DNA of 64,000 nt, from positions 1-64,000 of the forward strand of contig CALDUF010000029.1 in assembly GCA_937923515.1 (NCBI GenBank), written 5' to 3'. The notes under the pieces were generated by a model. That model was not told where the DNA came from. It saw nothing but the letters and a program-made list of their open reading frames with translations, and ran no database searches. The position numbers were made by a program, and so were the translations under genes. Shown in pieces: positions 1 to 9,007 of this stretch (positions are counted from its first letter, which is position 1; each line of letters opens with the position of its first letter). Source of the DNA: an uncultured Flavobacteriaceae bacterium (GTDB lineage Bacteria; Bacteroidota; Bacteroidia; Flavobacteriales; Flavobacteriaceae).

Positions 1-1700
1 AATCTAGAAAGTTTATCTGCATTATTTTTTTCCTTAGCAATATAACCTGCATACTTTACCTGAATTTCTGTTTGCTCAATTACCTCTCTGTCCAAATTAT
101 TATTTTGAATATAAGCTTCAACAGATGCTACTTTTCTAACATCATCCATCTCAATATTAGGTCTAGAAAATATTTTAAATAGCTTTCCTGATTGCTTTAC
201 TGGTGATGATTTTTTAGTGTCTAAAATTGGATTTATCTCTTCGGGCTTTACACTTTGTGTTTCAAAAAAGTTGACGAATTTTTCAGCAGCTTCATGTTTC
301 TCCTCCATACGTTTTAAACGCTTTTCTGAAGCTAAACCTAGTTCGAATCCTTTTGGGGTTAATCTTTTATCTGCATTATCTTGACGTAATAATGTTCTGT
401 ATTCTGCTCTAGAAGTAAACATTCTATAAGGCTCTTCTGTGCCTTTAGTAATCAAATCGTCTACTAAAACACCAATATATGCTTCATCTCGTTTCAATAT
501 AAAAGGCTCTTTTTCTTGCACTTTTAAACTTGCATTTATGCCAGCCATTAATCCTTGAGATGCTGCTTCTTCATATCCGGTGGTACCGTTAAATTGACCA
601 GCAAAAAATAGTCCATCAACAAGCTTAGTTTCTAAAGTATGCTTTAATTGTGTTGGTGGAAAGTAATCATACTCTATAGCATAACCTGGTCTAAAAAACT
701 TAACGTTTTCAAAACCGACTACAGAACGTAATGCTTTAAACTGAACATCTTCTGGTAGCGATGTTGAGAAGCCGTTAACATAAACCTCGACGGTATTCCA
801 TCCTTCAGGTTCAATAAATAATTGGTGCCTATCTTTATCTGCAAATCGGTTAATCTTATCTTCGATTGAAGGACAATATCGAGGACCTAGACTTTTAATT
901 CTTCCATTAAACATTGGCGATCTAGCAAATCCCTCACGTAAAAGATCATGCACCTCATTACTGGTATACGTCATGTAACAAGAGCGTTGTTGCTGTAACG
1001 GTTTTGTAGCATCTAAATAGGAAAATTTTTCTGGATTCGCATCACCAGGTTGTTCGGTCATTTTAGCATAATCTAAAGATCGTCCATCTACTCGTGGTGG
1101 CGTTCCTGTTTTCATTCTTCCAGAGTCGAAACCTAAATTAACCAGCTGCTCTGTAATTCCTGTAGCTGCTTTTTCTCCTGCTCTACCTCCACCAAAATTT
1201 TTATCACCTATATGAATTAACCCATTTAAAAAAGTACCATTAGTGAGCACTACAGTTTTTGATTTTATTTCTATACCTAAAGATGTTTTTACGCCTACAA
1301 CCTTGTTACCTTCAATCAATAAACCTGAAACCATTTCTTGATAGAAGTCTAGGTTTTCAGTTTGCTCTAAAAGCAATCTCCAGTCTTCAGCAAAACGCAT
1401 TCTGTCGCTCTGAACACGTGGACTCCACATGGCAGGTCCTTTTGATTTATTCAACATTTTAAATTGAATAGCAGATGTATCTGACACGATACCACTGTAT
1501 CCACCAAGCGCATCTATTTCACGAACTATTTGACCTTTAGCAATACCACCCATAGCAGGATTACAAGACATTTGCGCAATGTTCTGTAGGTTCATGGTAA
1601 CCAACAAGGTTTTACTACCCATATTGGCAGCAGCGGCGGCAGCTTCGCTACCAGCGTGTCCAGCACCTACAACAATAACATCATAAAGGTCGTTAAACAT
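1..1700 (-). CDS. mnmG: MnmG (GidA) tRNA uridine-5-carboxymethylaminomethyl modification enzyme, 3' end cut by window
   Basis: The frame was read directly, because the ORF track omits it: it runs off the window edge. It starts at ATG 1698-1700 with MFNDLYDVIVVGAGHAGSEA, a Rossmann FAD-binding GxGxxG motif, followed by the MnmG signatures NPAMGGIAKG and GTPPRVDGR. About 566 residues are present, so only the C-terminal domain that contacts MnmE is missing. With MnmE it builds the cmnm5 group on U34 of several tRNAs in the cytosol, using FAD, NADH, folate and glycine. It lies downstream of ybeY across a 151-bp gap with its own likely promoter: TATATTTG on the minus strand at 1833-1840 fits the Bacteroidota -7 element. 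Confidence 0.97.
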   Translation of the reverse strand, partial: MFNDLYDVIVVGAGHAGSEAAAAAANMGSKTLLVTMNLQNIAQMSCNPAMGGIAKGQIVREIDALGGYSGIVSDTSAIQFKMLNKSKGPAMWSPRVQSDRMRFAEDWRLLLEQTENLDFYQEMVSGLLIEGNKVVGVKTSLGIEIKSKTVVLTNGTFLNGLIHIGDKNFGGGRAGEKAATGITEQLVNLGFDSGRMKTGTPPRVDGRSLDYAKMTEQPGDANPEKFSYLDATKPLQQQRSCYMTYTSNEVHDLLREGFARSPMFNGRIKSLGPRYCPSIEDKINRFADKDRHQLFIEPEGWNTVEVYVNGFSTSLPEDVQFKALRSVVGFENVKFFRPGYAIEYDYFPPTQLKHTLETKLVDGLFFAGQFNGTTGYEEAASQGLMAGINASLKVQEKEPFILKRDEAYIGVLVDDLITKGTEEPYRMFTSRAEYRTLLRQDNADKRLTPKGFELGLASEKRLKRMEEKHEAAEKFVNFFETQSVKPEEINPILDTKKSSPVKQSGKLFKIFSRPNIEMDDVRKVASVEAYIQNNNLDREVIEQTEIQVKYAGYIAKEKNNADKLSR

Positions 1701-1797
1701 AACTAGATTAATTTAATTTATTAAACGCAATCAATTTAAGTACTTGAATTATCATTAGCTTACAAAACAGGTGTTGTTTAAAAGCTACACATAACAT

Positions 1798-1813
1798 TGT
1801 TCCACGTGGAACA
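1798..1813. promoter_or_regulatory. parS: parS centromere site (ParB-binding palindrome)
   Basis: TGTTCCACGTGGAACA is a perfect 16-bp palindrome and matches every fixed position of the bacterial parS consensus TGTTnCACGTGnAACA. It lies in the ybeY-mnmG intergenic space, not in a coding frame. ParB loads onto such sites near the origin to segregate chromosomes. I saw no second copy in the window. Confidence 0.85.
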
Positions 1814-1851
1814 TATACTAAATTTCGGTTTGCAAATATACGTTGAAATCT

Positions 1852-2268
1852 TTAATTCTTAAGTAGTAGCTGTAAGTAGTGGTTTTCTTTTTCACGCATT
1901 ACTTTTGCATCCTCTTGTGTTTTGTCTTTATAGCCACAGTAATGTAATATACCATGTATGATAACACGATGTAATTCTTCATCAAAAGTAGCTTCGAAAT
2001 TTTTAGCATTGTCCTTCACTCTTTCTACTGAAATGAAAATATCACCTTGTATTATTTTTCCTATAGAATAATCAAAACTAATAATATCTGTAAGCGTGTC
2101 GTGATTCAAGAATTCTACATTCAACTTATGCAAATAAGCGTCGTTGCAAAACACATAGTTGATTTCTTCTAATTTATATTCTTCAGAAAAAATTGTATCT
2201 GTAATCCATTTTGAGATTTGTTCCTCAGAATCTAATTCAAAATCGGTTTCATAATTGAAATTAATCAT
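1852..2268 (-). CDS. ybeY: YbeY endoribonuclease / 16S rRNA maturation factor
   Basis: This 138-residue protein has the UPF0054 zinc motif HGILHYCGYKD (H105, H109). The third ligand position is Asp (D115) rather than the His of E. coli; I believe this variant is common in Bacteroidota, but that is from memory. YbeY is a metal-dependent RNase for 16S rRNA 3'-end processing and ribosome quality control. Its ATG overlaps the 3' end of the upstream large gene by 8 bp, indicating translational coupling. Length is normal for the family. Confidence 0.95.
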   Translation of the reverse strand: MINFNYETDFELDSEEQISKWITDTIFSEEYKLEEINYVFCNDAYLHKLNVEFLNHDTLTDIISFDYSIGKIIQGDIFISVERVKDNAKNFEATFDEELHRVIIHGILHYCGYKDKTQEDAKVMREKENHYLQLLLKN

Positions 2269-5200
2269 TTGTAGTTTTAAAATATTCCTGCACTTTCTTT
2301 TTATAAACTTGCTGCAAAGGTAAAGCTTGTCGGTTTAAAATTTCTGTAGTTTTGAAATATTGCTTCGCTGTAGGAATTTGATTGTTCGTGTTATTACCAA
2401 AACGGTTTTGGTTGGTTTCAGATTCGCGCTTATTTTCTTCGCCTTGTTGAAATGTCGCTTTGTCTAACTTCAATAATTGATGTTTTAAGTTAGTCATTTT
2501 TTGAAGCGTTTCATTGGTAAAACCTTTGTTTAATAAATCTAATTCAATTTCTTCCATTGCTCTTGATAATTTTCCACCAATACCACCTTTGCCTTCTTTT
2601 TGCAAACGTTTATCTAAAGCTTCACGAAGCTGTTGTTGCTTTTGGTATATGTCATAAAGTAAGCCTTCGTTGTCAAAATAATCGCCTTCGCCCTCACCAC
2701 CATTTTGTTGACCATCTTTAGAGCCTTTTCCCTCTTTTCCACCTTCACCCTTTTTACCCTTTTCACCAGATTTACCATCTTTTTTACCTTTATCACCTTT
2801 TTTACCTTGCTCGCCTTCTTCTCCAGGTTTTTCTCCTTTTCCTTTTTCTTCACCCTCACCTTCTTTTGGCTTGCCCTTTTCGCCTTGCTTCATACCTTGT
2901 TGCATCATTTTATTGAGTTGTTCTTGACTCATAATAATGTCTGGCAACTGCATATCGCCTTGACCGCCTTGTCCCATAGACATACTCATGCTTTCTTGCA
3001 GATTATCTAAAACATCACTAAGCATATCTGCTAAATTATTGGTAGCCGTGACAGCAAATTGCTGACTAGAAACACCTTGGTATAATTGATTTTCAGCTAA
3101 ACGTTCTAAGGCCTTTTCAATATTAAAATACACCTCTGAAATTTCTTTGTTTACGTTTGCGGACATTTTTGGTTGGCGTAAGGATAGCGCAAACAAACTA
3201 TCATCAATATGCTCAAAATGTTCTTTTAGATAACTTTGCTTTTTTAAATAGGATGCATATTTATTATGATTAACATCAATGGATTTAAACTGCTCCATCA
3301 AAGCTTCTTCATCAAAAGAAAACAACACCAAATTATCTAGAATTTGACGTAACATTTCGGCATCTTCCTCCATTTGATCTCCACTCATACTTTGCATAGA
3401 ACTTTGCATGCTACCTGCCATTTGTTTCATTTTTTGAGCAGCCTTTTTCTGGCTTTGTTGCGCATTTTTAAGGTTTTGCTTTTGTTGTTCACTAGATTTT
3501 TGTTGTTCGCCCTGTTCTTGTGGTTCACCATTTTGCTCTTGTTCCTGTTCTTTTTGTTCTAGGGCTTCAGTAGCTTTTTGTTGTGCTTCATTTACTTCTT
3601 GCTCATCCAACTTGTCTTGTGGTATAGCAATGGGCTTCTTTAAATCTTTACTCTCTTTTTTAAGCGCCTCTATGGCCTCTTGAAATTTTTTGAAGGCTTC
3701 GTTAAGGGCATCCTGTTTGTCTTTGGTATTCTCTTCTTCTGGGACTTTTGCAAGCTGTTCTTGTTCTTTTGCTAATTGCTTTAAATCTTCAGCAAGTGCC
3801 TCAAGCTTTTTTTCAATATAAAATCGTTTGGTAAGCTCTAATAGTTGTTCTAAACTGCGCTTTTTGTTCTTATTTTGTTTTTCAACCTCATCTAACTTTT
3901 TAATAAGTTCTTCATTACTAATTTTTTCTTGCAACTTTTTTAATTCCTCTAAAAGTTTTTCGTCTTTCTTTAACTGCGCTTCATTTTCTTCTAAGCGTTT
4001 CTTCAAATCTTCTTTAAATGCATCTTCTTTTTTGTTTTCTTTTTGAAACGCCTCAAGATTTTCCTTTAGCTTTTTATTGAAGCTCTTCACCATCTCATCT
4101 TGCTGCTTCTGACGTTTAAAAAACGAGTTTAACTTCTTCTTGTCATTAAAATTCAAATTCTTTTTTTCACGACCTGTTTTGGTAAGTTCCTCCAATCGTT
4201 TTTCTTGAGCTTCAAACTTTTTGAGTGATTTATTTAAATCTTTAATCGTTTCACTTTGTTGCTCTAGTTGCTTATTTTGCTCTTCGTCAATAGTGCGCTT
4301 ACGGTAGCTAAAAACAGGGCTCTTTTTACTTTTAAAACGGTTTACAGCATCGTTGTCAAACACTTGAAAATACAATTGGTATGGCACACCAGCTTCAATA
4401 TATAAATTATCAGGGAAAGCCGTGATAAAGTCTTGCACGTTAGATTTTGTTATGGCTAGTGATTTAGTTTTCTTAGAACTCTCATTTTCAGAAGGATAAT
4501 ACACCAATTGCAATTTGTTTACACCATAATCATCACTTACCTGACCGTAAAAATACAACGTTTGTAAATCCAAACTATCAACCTTCATTTGCACATTTAA
4601 CTCTGGAAATTCATCCTTTACAACATCAATAGAAAATGATAAATTCTCGTAATCTTTTAAGTTGGTATTACTCGTACTGAGTGTGTAGTCGTAATTTCTA
4701 TAAAGTGCTTTAGAGGTTTTAAAAACATTATCGGCTACAGCAATAAAAGGCACCGTGTCTATAGCATATAGGAACACGTTATCGGTAGATTTTGTTTTAA
4801 GTTGCCATGTTACTTTAGTACCTTCTGGCACAACAGCATTACCAGTACTATTTAAGGTTTCGTCTCGCTTTTTAGTATGATTTGGATAATCTAAAACCAT
4901 TTGAAAACTTAATAATGCTGGCACTTTTATAATGTTAATCTCATAGGGTTTAGAGTTCACATCATTTGCAGATAAACGAAATTGAACAGGTTCTTGAAGT
5001 TGAGGAAACACATATTGAAAAGCACCTACACCCGTTTGCTGTAAAAAATACGTCTCGTTATTATAAACAATCTGCGCATTTTCAGGTATCACATCACCTG
5101 CAGTTTTTACCAAAAGTTTAAAATCTTTTCCTTCAATACCATTTAAATTATTATTCACCACAAAAAACTGAAACGGTGCTGGCGGCTCATACGCCGTTTT

Positions 5201-5755
5201 ATAATCCACTACACGTTTATAACTATCGCTAAACCAGTTAAAATTACCTGTAACATAAACCAGCATCAAAATAATAATAGGAATTACAGCATATTTTAAA
5301 TACGAAAGGTTGTGTTTAAAATTAACCGCCAATTTGAATGGAATAGGATTGAGTTCTACTGATTTTTGATCGATACTTGCCAGTAACAATTCCGACTGTT
5401 CATTGCTATTTTTAAGCTGAATAACATTCAGCAATTTATCGTCAACCTCTGGAAAATGCGTACCAATAATTCTGGCGGCTTCTTGATAATTAATACCCTT
5501 TTTTAACTTGAATAATTTTGCTAAAGGTATGACTACAAATTTGATGAGTAAACCCAATTCTACAGCAATAAACACCCAAAACAAAATGGTTCTAGCCGTT
5601 GTGTTTAGCCATAAAAAATGCTCAATTAAAAGTGTACACAAAAAATATAGCAGGCCAATAGCAAAAAATAAAATAGCACCTTTAAGCAATTCATTAGTAT
5701 GGTATCGCCTAATAAAACGCTCTAATTTATCCTGTATGTTTTTAAAATTATTCAT
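2261..5755 (-). CDS. DUF4175-like giant membrane-anchored coiled-coil protein
   Basis: A 1164-residue protein. Two hydrophobic segments lie near the N-terminus (about 24-75) and another near 150-168, suggesting membrane anchoring with a large extracytoplasmic part. Residues about 180-480 look beta-rich. A very long Lys/Glu/Gln coiled coil follows (about 490-790), then a helical region, then a low-complexity Gly/Lys/Glu tract (about 970-1050) and a conserved-looking C-terminus. Such proteins precede ybeY in Flavobacteriia and are often labelled DUF4175 or, wrongly, ATPase; I see no Walker motif. Function unknown. Several antisense ORFs in this interval are shadows of the biased composition. 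Confidence 0.8.
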   Translation of the reverse strand: MNNFKNIQDKLERFIRRYHTNELLKGAILFFAIGLLYFLCTLLIEHFLWLNTTARTILFWVFIAVELGLLIKFVVIPLAKLFKLKKGINYQEAARIIGTHFPEVDDKLLNVIQLKNSNEQSELLLASIDQKSVELNPIPFKLAVNFKHNLSYLKYAVIPIIILMLVYVTGNFNWFSDSYKRVVDYKTAYEPPAPFQFFVVNNNLNGIEGKDFKLLVKTAGDVIPENAQIVYNNETYFLQQTGVGAFQYVFPQLQEPVQFRLSANDVNSKPYEINIIKVPALLSFQMVLDYPNHTKKRDETLNSTGNAVVPEGTKVTWQLKTKSTDNVFLYAIDTVPFIAVADNVFKTSKALYRNYDYTLSTSNTNLKDYENLSFSIDVVKDEFPELNVQMKVDSLDLQTLYFYGQVSDDYGVNKLQLVYYPSENESSKKTKSLAITKSNVQDFITAFPDNLYIEAGVPYQLYFQVFDNDAVNRFKSKKSPVFSYRKRTIDEEQNKQLEQQSETIKDLNKSLKKFEAQEKRLEELTKTGREKKNLNFNDKKKLNSFFKRQKQQDEMVKSFNKKLKENLEAFQKENKKEDAFKEDLKKRLEENEAQLKKDEKLLEELKKLQEKISNEELIKKLDEVEKQNKNKKRSLEQLLELTKRFYIEKKLEALAEDLKQLAKEQEQLAKVPEEENTKDKQDALNEAFKKFQEAIEALKKESKDLKKPIAIPQDKLDEQEVNEAQQKATEALEQKEQEQEQNGEPQEQGEQQKSSEQQKQNLKNAQQSQKKAAQKMKQMAGSMQSSMQSMSGDQMEEDAEMLRQILDNLVLFSFDEEALMEQFKSIDVNHNKYASYLKKQSYLKEHFEHIDDSLFALSLRQPKMSANVNKEISEVYFNIEKALERLAENQLYQGVSSQQFAVTATNNLADMLSDVLDNLQESMSMSMGQGGQGDMQLPDIIMSQEQLNKMMQQGMKQGEKGKPKEGEGEEKGKGEKPGEEGEQGKKGDKGKKDGKSGEKGKKGEGGKEGKGSKDGQQNGGEGEGDYFDNEGLLYDIYQKQQQLREALDKRLQKEGKGGIGGKLSRAMEEIELDLLNKGFTNETLQKMTNLKHQLLKLDKATFQQGEENKRESETNQNRFGNNTNNQIPTAKQYFKTTEILNRQALPLQQVYKKKVQEYFKTTND

Positions 5756-6095
5756 TGATTTGGGCAGATATCCGCCTTCACGGACTTAAATAAAAAGAAA
5801 TTAATATACTAAACTACAATTTTATTTTCTACTTCAATTCAAACCACTAGTTAAAAAAGTCCTAATACAACTGTTATTGTACCTTAGCATTTTAAACAGG
5901 ATAAAAAAAACTATACACCTCTATTTAAAGTAATTTGAAACTTTAATATGCCAAACTGCAATTTAGATGCAGTAAATCCTTGAAAATAATACAAAAAATA
6001 AACGCTTCCCTTATTTAAGTTCTACATACTATTCTTTGCTCTTTATCAAGTACTCTTCTATCTTTGCCAACATTATATTGTAATACATCATAAAT
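5756..6095. other. 340-bp intergenic region between divergent operons
   Basis: This AT-rich gap separates the minus-strand DUF4175-like/ybeY operon from plus-strand gltX. The only element I can support is the gltX promoter at its right end. No ORF, tRNA or strong hairpin was seen in the rest. The minus-strand promoter for the large gene must lie here, but I found no good match to the Bacteroidota consensus. Confidence 0.5.
6035..6066 (+). promoter_or_regulatory. Bacteroidota sigma-ABfr-type promoter of gltX
   Basis: TTTG (6035-6038), a 20-bp spacer and TATCTTTG (6059-6066) match the Bacteroidota -33 TTTG / -7 TAnnTTTG consensus. Transcription would begin about 6073, some 20 bp upstream of the gltX ATG. 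Confidence 0.7.
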
Positions 6096-7643
6096 ATGAC
6101 CAAAAACGTTCGTGTGCGTTTTGCACCAAGTCCAACAGGACCTTTACACATTGGCGGTGTTCGTACCGCTTTATTCAACTATTTGTTTGCTAAAAAACAC
6201 AACGGTGCTTTTATTTTACGTATTGAAGATACCGACCAAAACAGGTATGTTGAAGGTGCAGAACAATATATTATTGATGCATTACATTGGTGTGGTATGC
6301 CTCCTGATGAAAGTCCTGTAAATGGCGGAGCATTTGGGCCATATCGTCAAAGCGAGCGTAAAGATTTATACAAACAATATGCCGATGAATTAATTGCTTC
6401 TGGCAATGCTTATTATGCATTTGATACTTCTGATGAGTTAGATTTTCATAGAAAAGACCACGAGGCTAAAGGCAAAACCTTTATCTACAATTGGCATAAC
6501 CGTTTAAAGTTAAAAAACGCTTTATCGCTTTCAGCTGATGAGGTTCAAGCAAAATTAGATGCTGGAGATGATTACGTGATACGGTTTAAATCGCCTCAAG
6601 ACGAAACATTGCATCTTAAAGACCGCATTCGAGGCGACATTAAAATTGATACCAATATTTTAGATGATAAGGTATTATTTAAAAGCGATGGTATGCCTAC
6701 TTACCATTTGGCAAATATTGTAGATGACCATTTAATGGAAATCTCGCATGTAATTCGTGGTGAAGAGTGGTTGCCTTCTTTAGCGTTGCACTGCCAATTG
6801 TATACCGCTTTTGGTTGGGAAGCACCAGAATTTGCCCATTTGCCATTAATTTTAAAACCTACAGGCAAGGGCAAATTAAGCAAACGCGATGGTGATAAAT
6901 TAGGCTTTCCTGTGTTTCCTTTAGAATGGACAGACCCCAAAACAGGTGATGTATCTAGAGGTTATAAAGAAGATGGCTATTTTCCAGAAGCCATGGTAAA
7001 TTTTCTAGCCTTTTTGGGTTGGAATCCTGGTACAGAACAAGAAATATTTAGTTTAGAAGCGTTAGTTACTAACTTTGATTTAGAGCGCGTAAACAAATCT
7101 GGTGCACGTTTTGATCCTGACAAAACCAAGTGGTTTAACCACCATTATATGCAAGAGCAAAACAATAATGTATTGGCTGAAGCTTTTAAACCTATTGTTG
7201 ATAAAAAACTAGGCGTTATTGCTAGTGAAACAAAGCAAACTCCTATTGATATAGATGTGAATTACATAGAAATGGTAGTGGCTTTGATAAAAGAACGCGC
7301 CACATTCATCTCAGATTTTTGGGACTTAAGCCACTTTTTCTTTACCGCCCCAACAGCTTATGATGAAAAAGCATCTAAAAAAGCCTTTAAAGACGGCACT
7401 AAAGACATTCTAGAACACGTCCTTTCAATTGTAAAAAGTATTGACGATTTTTCTGTAGAAAACCTTCAAACGGAAATAAAAGGTTGGATTACAAGTAATG
7501 AGATTGGTTTTGGAAAAGTAATGATGCCACTGCGTTTAGCGTTGGTTGGTGCTTTACAAGGTCCTGATGTGTTTGACATTATGTATATGATTGGGAAGCA
7601 TGAGAGTGTACAACGTTTAGATAAAGCTATTAGTTTATTGTAA
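6096..7643 (+). CDS. gltX: Glutamyl-tRNA synthetase
   Basis: A 515-residue class I aminoacyl-tRNA synthetase that charges tRNA-Glu. The HIGH-type motif is PLHIGGVRTALFN near residue 17, and the KMSKS-type loop is GKLSKRDGDK near residue 265. It is slightly longer than the E. coli enzyme (471), as is usual in Bacteroidota. The start at 6096 puts the FAPSPTGPLHIGG catalytic N-terminus right behind the initiator Met and lies just after a good promoter. It appears monocistronic, or is followed after 85 bp by the HD-domain gene. Confidence 0.97.
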   Translation: MTKNVRVRFAPSPTGPLHIGGVRTALFNYLFAKKHNGAFILRIEDTDQNRYVEGAEQYIIDALHWCGMPPDESPVNGGAFGPYRQSERKDLYKQYADELIASGNAYYAFDTSDELDFHRKDHEAKGKTFIYNWHNRLKLKNALSLSADEVQAKLDAGDDYVIRFKSPQDETLHLKDRIRGDIKIDTNILDDKVLFKSDGMPTYHLANIVDDHLMEISHVIRGEEWLPSLALHCQLYTAFGWEAPEFAHLPLILKPTGKGKLSKRDGDKLGFPVFPLEWTDPKTGDVSRGYKEDGYFPEAMVNFLAFLGWNPGTEQEIFSLEALVTNFDLERVNKSGARFDPDKTKWFNHHYMQEQNNNVLAEAFKPIVDKKLGVIASETKQTPIDIDVNYIEMVVALIKERATFISDFWDLSHFFFTAPTAYDEKASKKAFKDGTKDILEHVLSIVKSIDDFSVENLQTEIKGWITSNEIGFGKVMMPLRLALVGALQGPDVFDIMYMIGKHESVQRLDKAISLL

Positions 7644-7728
7644 CAACTTGATTATCATAATTTTAAATTTATAAACTAAGCTGATTACTCAAAACTAATA
7701 GCGCTTTACAATTAAAAATATTGATAAA

Positions 7729-8238
7729 ATGAATATCGTAGAGCAATCAAAAAACTATGCTGTTAAAGCACATAGGCGTGTAAATCATAAGTATGACATT
7801 TATGATTATGATTTTCATCTCAATATGGTTTATGAGGTAGCTCAAAAATTTATTCACTTAGTGAGCAAAAATGAGCAAGAAAATGTTCTATCTGCATGCT
7901 GGGTACACGATATTATTGAAGATGCTAGAGAAACTTACAATGATGTAAAAAAAGAAACAAACCAAACAATTGCTGAACTTGCCTATGCTCTAACTAATGA
8001 GAAAGGTAGAAATAGAGCAGAAAGAGCAAACGAAAAATACTATAAAGGCATAAGAGAAACTAAAAATGCTTCGTTTATTAAGTTTTGTGATAGAATTGCT
8101 AACGTAACTTACTCAAAAAACAATGGCTCAACAATGTTTCAAAAATACAAAGCGGAAAATAAAAATTTTGTAACAAAAATCTATACACCAGAGTGCGAAG
8201 AAATTTCCGTGTATTTAAATAGCATGTTTGATAATTAA
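7729..8238 (+). CDS. HD-domain phosphohydrolase-like protein (SpoT/MESH1-like fold)
   Basis: This 169-residue cytosolic protein carries a compact metal-dependent phosphohydrolase pattern: an early His (AVKAHRRVNHKYD), then WVHDIIEDARETYNDV resembling the HD-x-x-ED motif of (p)ppGpp hydrolases, then CDRIANV as the distal Asp. Length and motif order resemble small single-domain alarmone hydrolases more than nucleotidases, but the substrate cannot be told from sequence. No synthetase domain is present. It is convergent with the next gene, with only 11 bp between stops and no clear terminator. Confidence 0.65.
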   Translation: MNIVEQSKNYAVKAHRRVNHKYDIYDYDFHLNMVYEVAQKFIHLVSKNEQENVLSACWVHDIIEDARETYNDVKKETNQTIAELAYALTNEKGRNRAERANEKYYKGIRETKNASFIKFCDRIANVTYSKNNGSTMFQKYKAENKNFVTKIYTPECEEISVYLNSMFDN

Positions 8239-8249
8239 TACGATACAAA

Positions 8250-8933
8250 CTAAAACGAAACCACCGCACCTAAAACTAACATGCTTTGATTGCCTTTAAA
8301 ACGTGCATCACCTCCTGTTGTATCCAAATTTTGGTTTTCTAACTTTTTTAGGGTGTTGGTAAAACCATAAATGTACTGCGCTCTCAATTTAAAATGCTTA
8401 AATCCTAAAGAGGCTCCTGCAACACCATTAAAATTAAATTGAGAAATGTTAGTAATAGCTTCAGCAGTTAAATTAACATAGTTATTTATAAAATAGTCTT
8501 CTTGGTCTTTATTCTTAAATTCTAATTTGCTATTGTATTGTAGCATTGGGCCAACATCAATCGTAAAGTGTTTTTTTACAACTTTTATATTAAGTAACAT
8601 CGCTACTTGTGCTGCAAACATTTTGTAATTTACAAACGCGCTTTCTGTACTTACTAAAGCAGGCCTTCCTAAAATATCAATATCACTTTCAGAGAGTTGC
8701 ATCCCAAAACTTACATCATACCAACGCAACGGAATTGCTACTGTAGCAGATATGCCGCCCAAAAAACCATCTCCTTGTGAGGTTACAAAATTATCAGTGG
8801 CAATATCAAATTTTGTAACACCTCCAAAAAATGAAAATCCATTTCTTATGGGGTAATTTCCTCTTTGCGCATAAGTTATTGTAACAAAACATAGTGTAAA
8901 GGCTACTAATACTAGAGCACTATTTATTTTCAT
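8250..8933 (-). CDS. Secreted PorT-like outer-membrane beta-barrel protein, function unknown
   Basis: A 227-residue protein with a cleavable signal peptide (MKINSALVLVAFTLCF, probable cleavage after YAQ). The mature part has alternating amphipathic strands and ends in the hydrophobic VLGAVVSF, typical of small outer-membrane beta-barrels of the OMP_b-brl class in Bacteroidota. A minus-strand TATATTTG -7-like element lies at 8953-8960, 20 bp upstream of the ATG. I do not recognise a specific function; neighbours are unrelated. Confidence 0.6.
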   Translation of the reverse strand: MKINSALVLVAFTLCFVTITYAQRGNYPIRNGFSFFGGVTKFDIATDNFVTSQGDGFLGGISATVAIPLRWYDVSFGMQLSESDIDILGRPALVSTESAFVNYKMFAAQVAMLLNIKVVKKHFTIDVGPMLQYNSKLEFKNKDQEDYFINNYVNLTAEAITNISQFNFNGVAGASLGFKHFKLRAQYIYGFTNTLKKLENQNLDTTGGDARFKGNQSMLVLGAVVSF

Positions 8934-9007
8934 GATATTTAAGTTTGGTGCTCAAATATAATGTAAATTAGTATTCCTATATTTTTTAACTTTTAAAAAC
9001 ACAAATT

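Noticed and set aside
1259-1462. 67-aa plus-strand ORF
   Set aside because: Lies antisense inside mnmG, which the ORF track missed because it is cut by the window edge.
2614-4046. ORFs inside the DUF4175-like gene (2614-2859 minus, 2705-3010, 3374-3562, 3828-4046 plus)
   Set aside because: They exist only because the Lys/Glu/Gly-rich codons of the real gene leave other frames open. Their products are low-complexity Phe/Leu/Ser or Lys runs.
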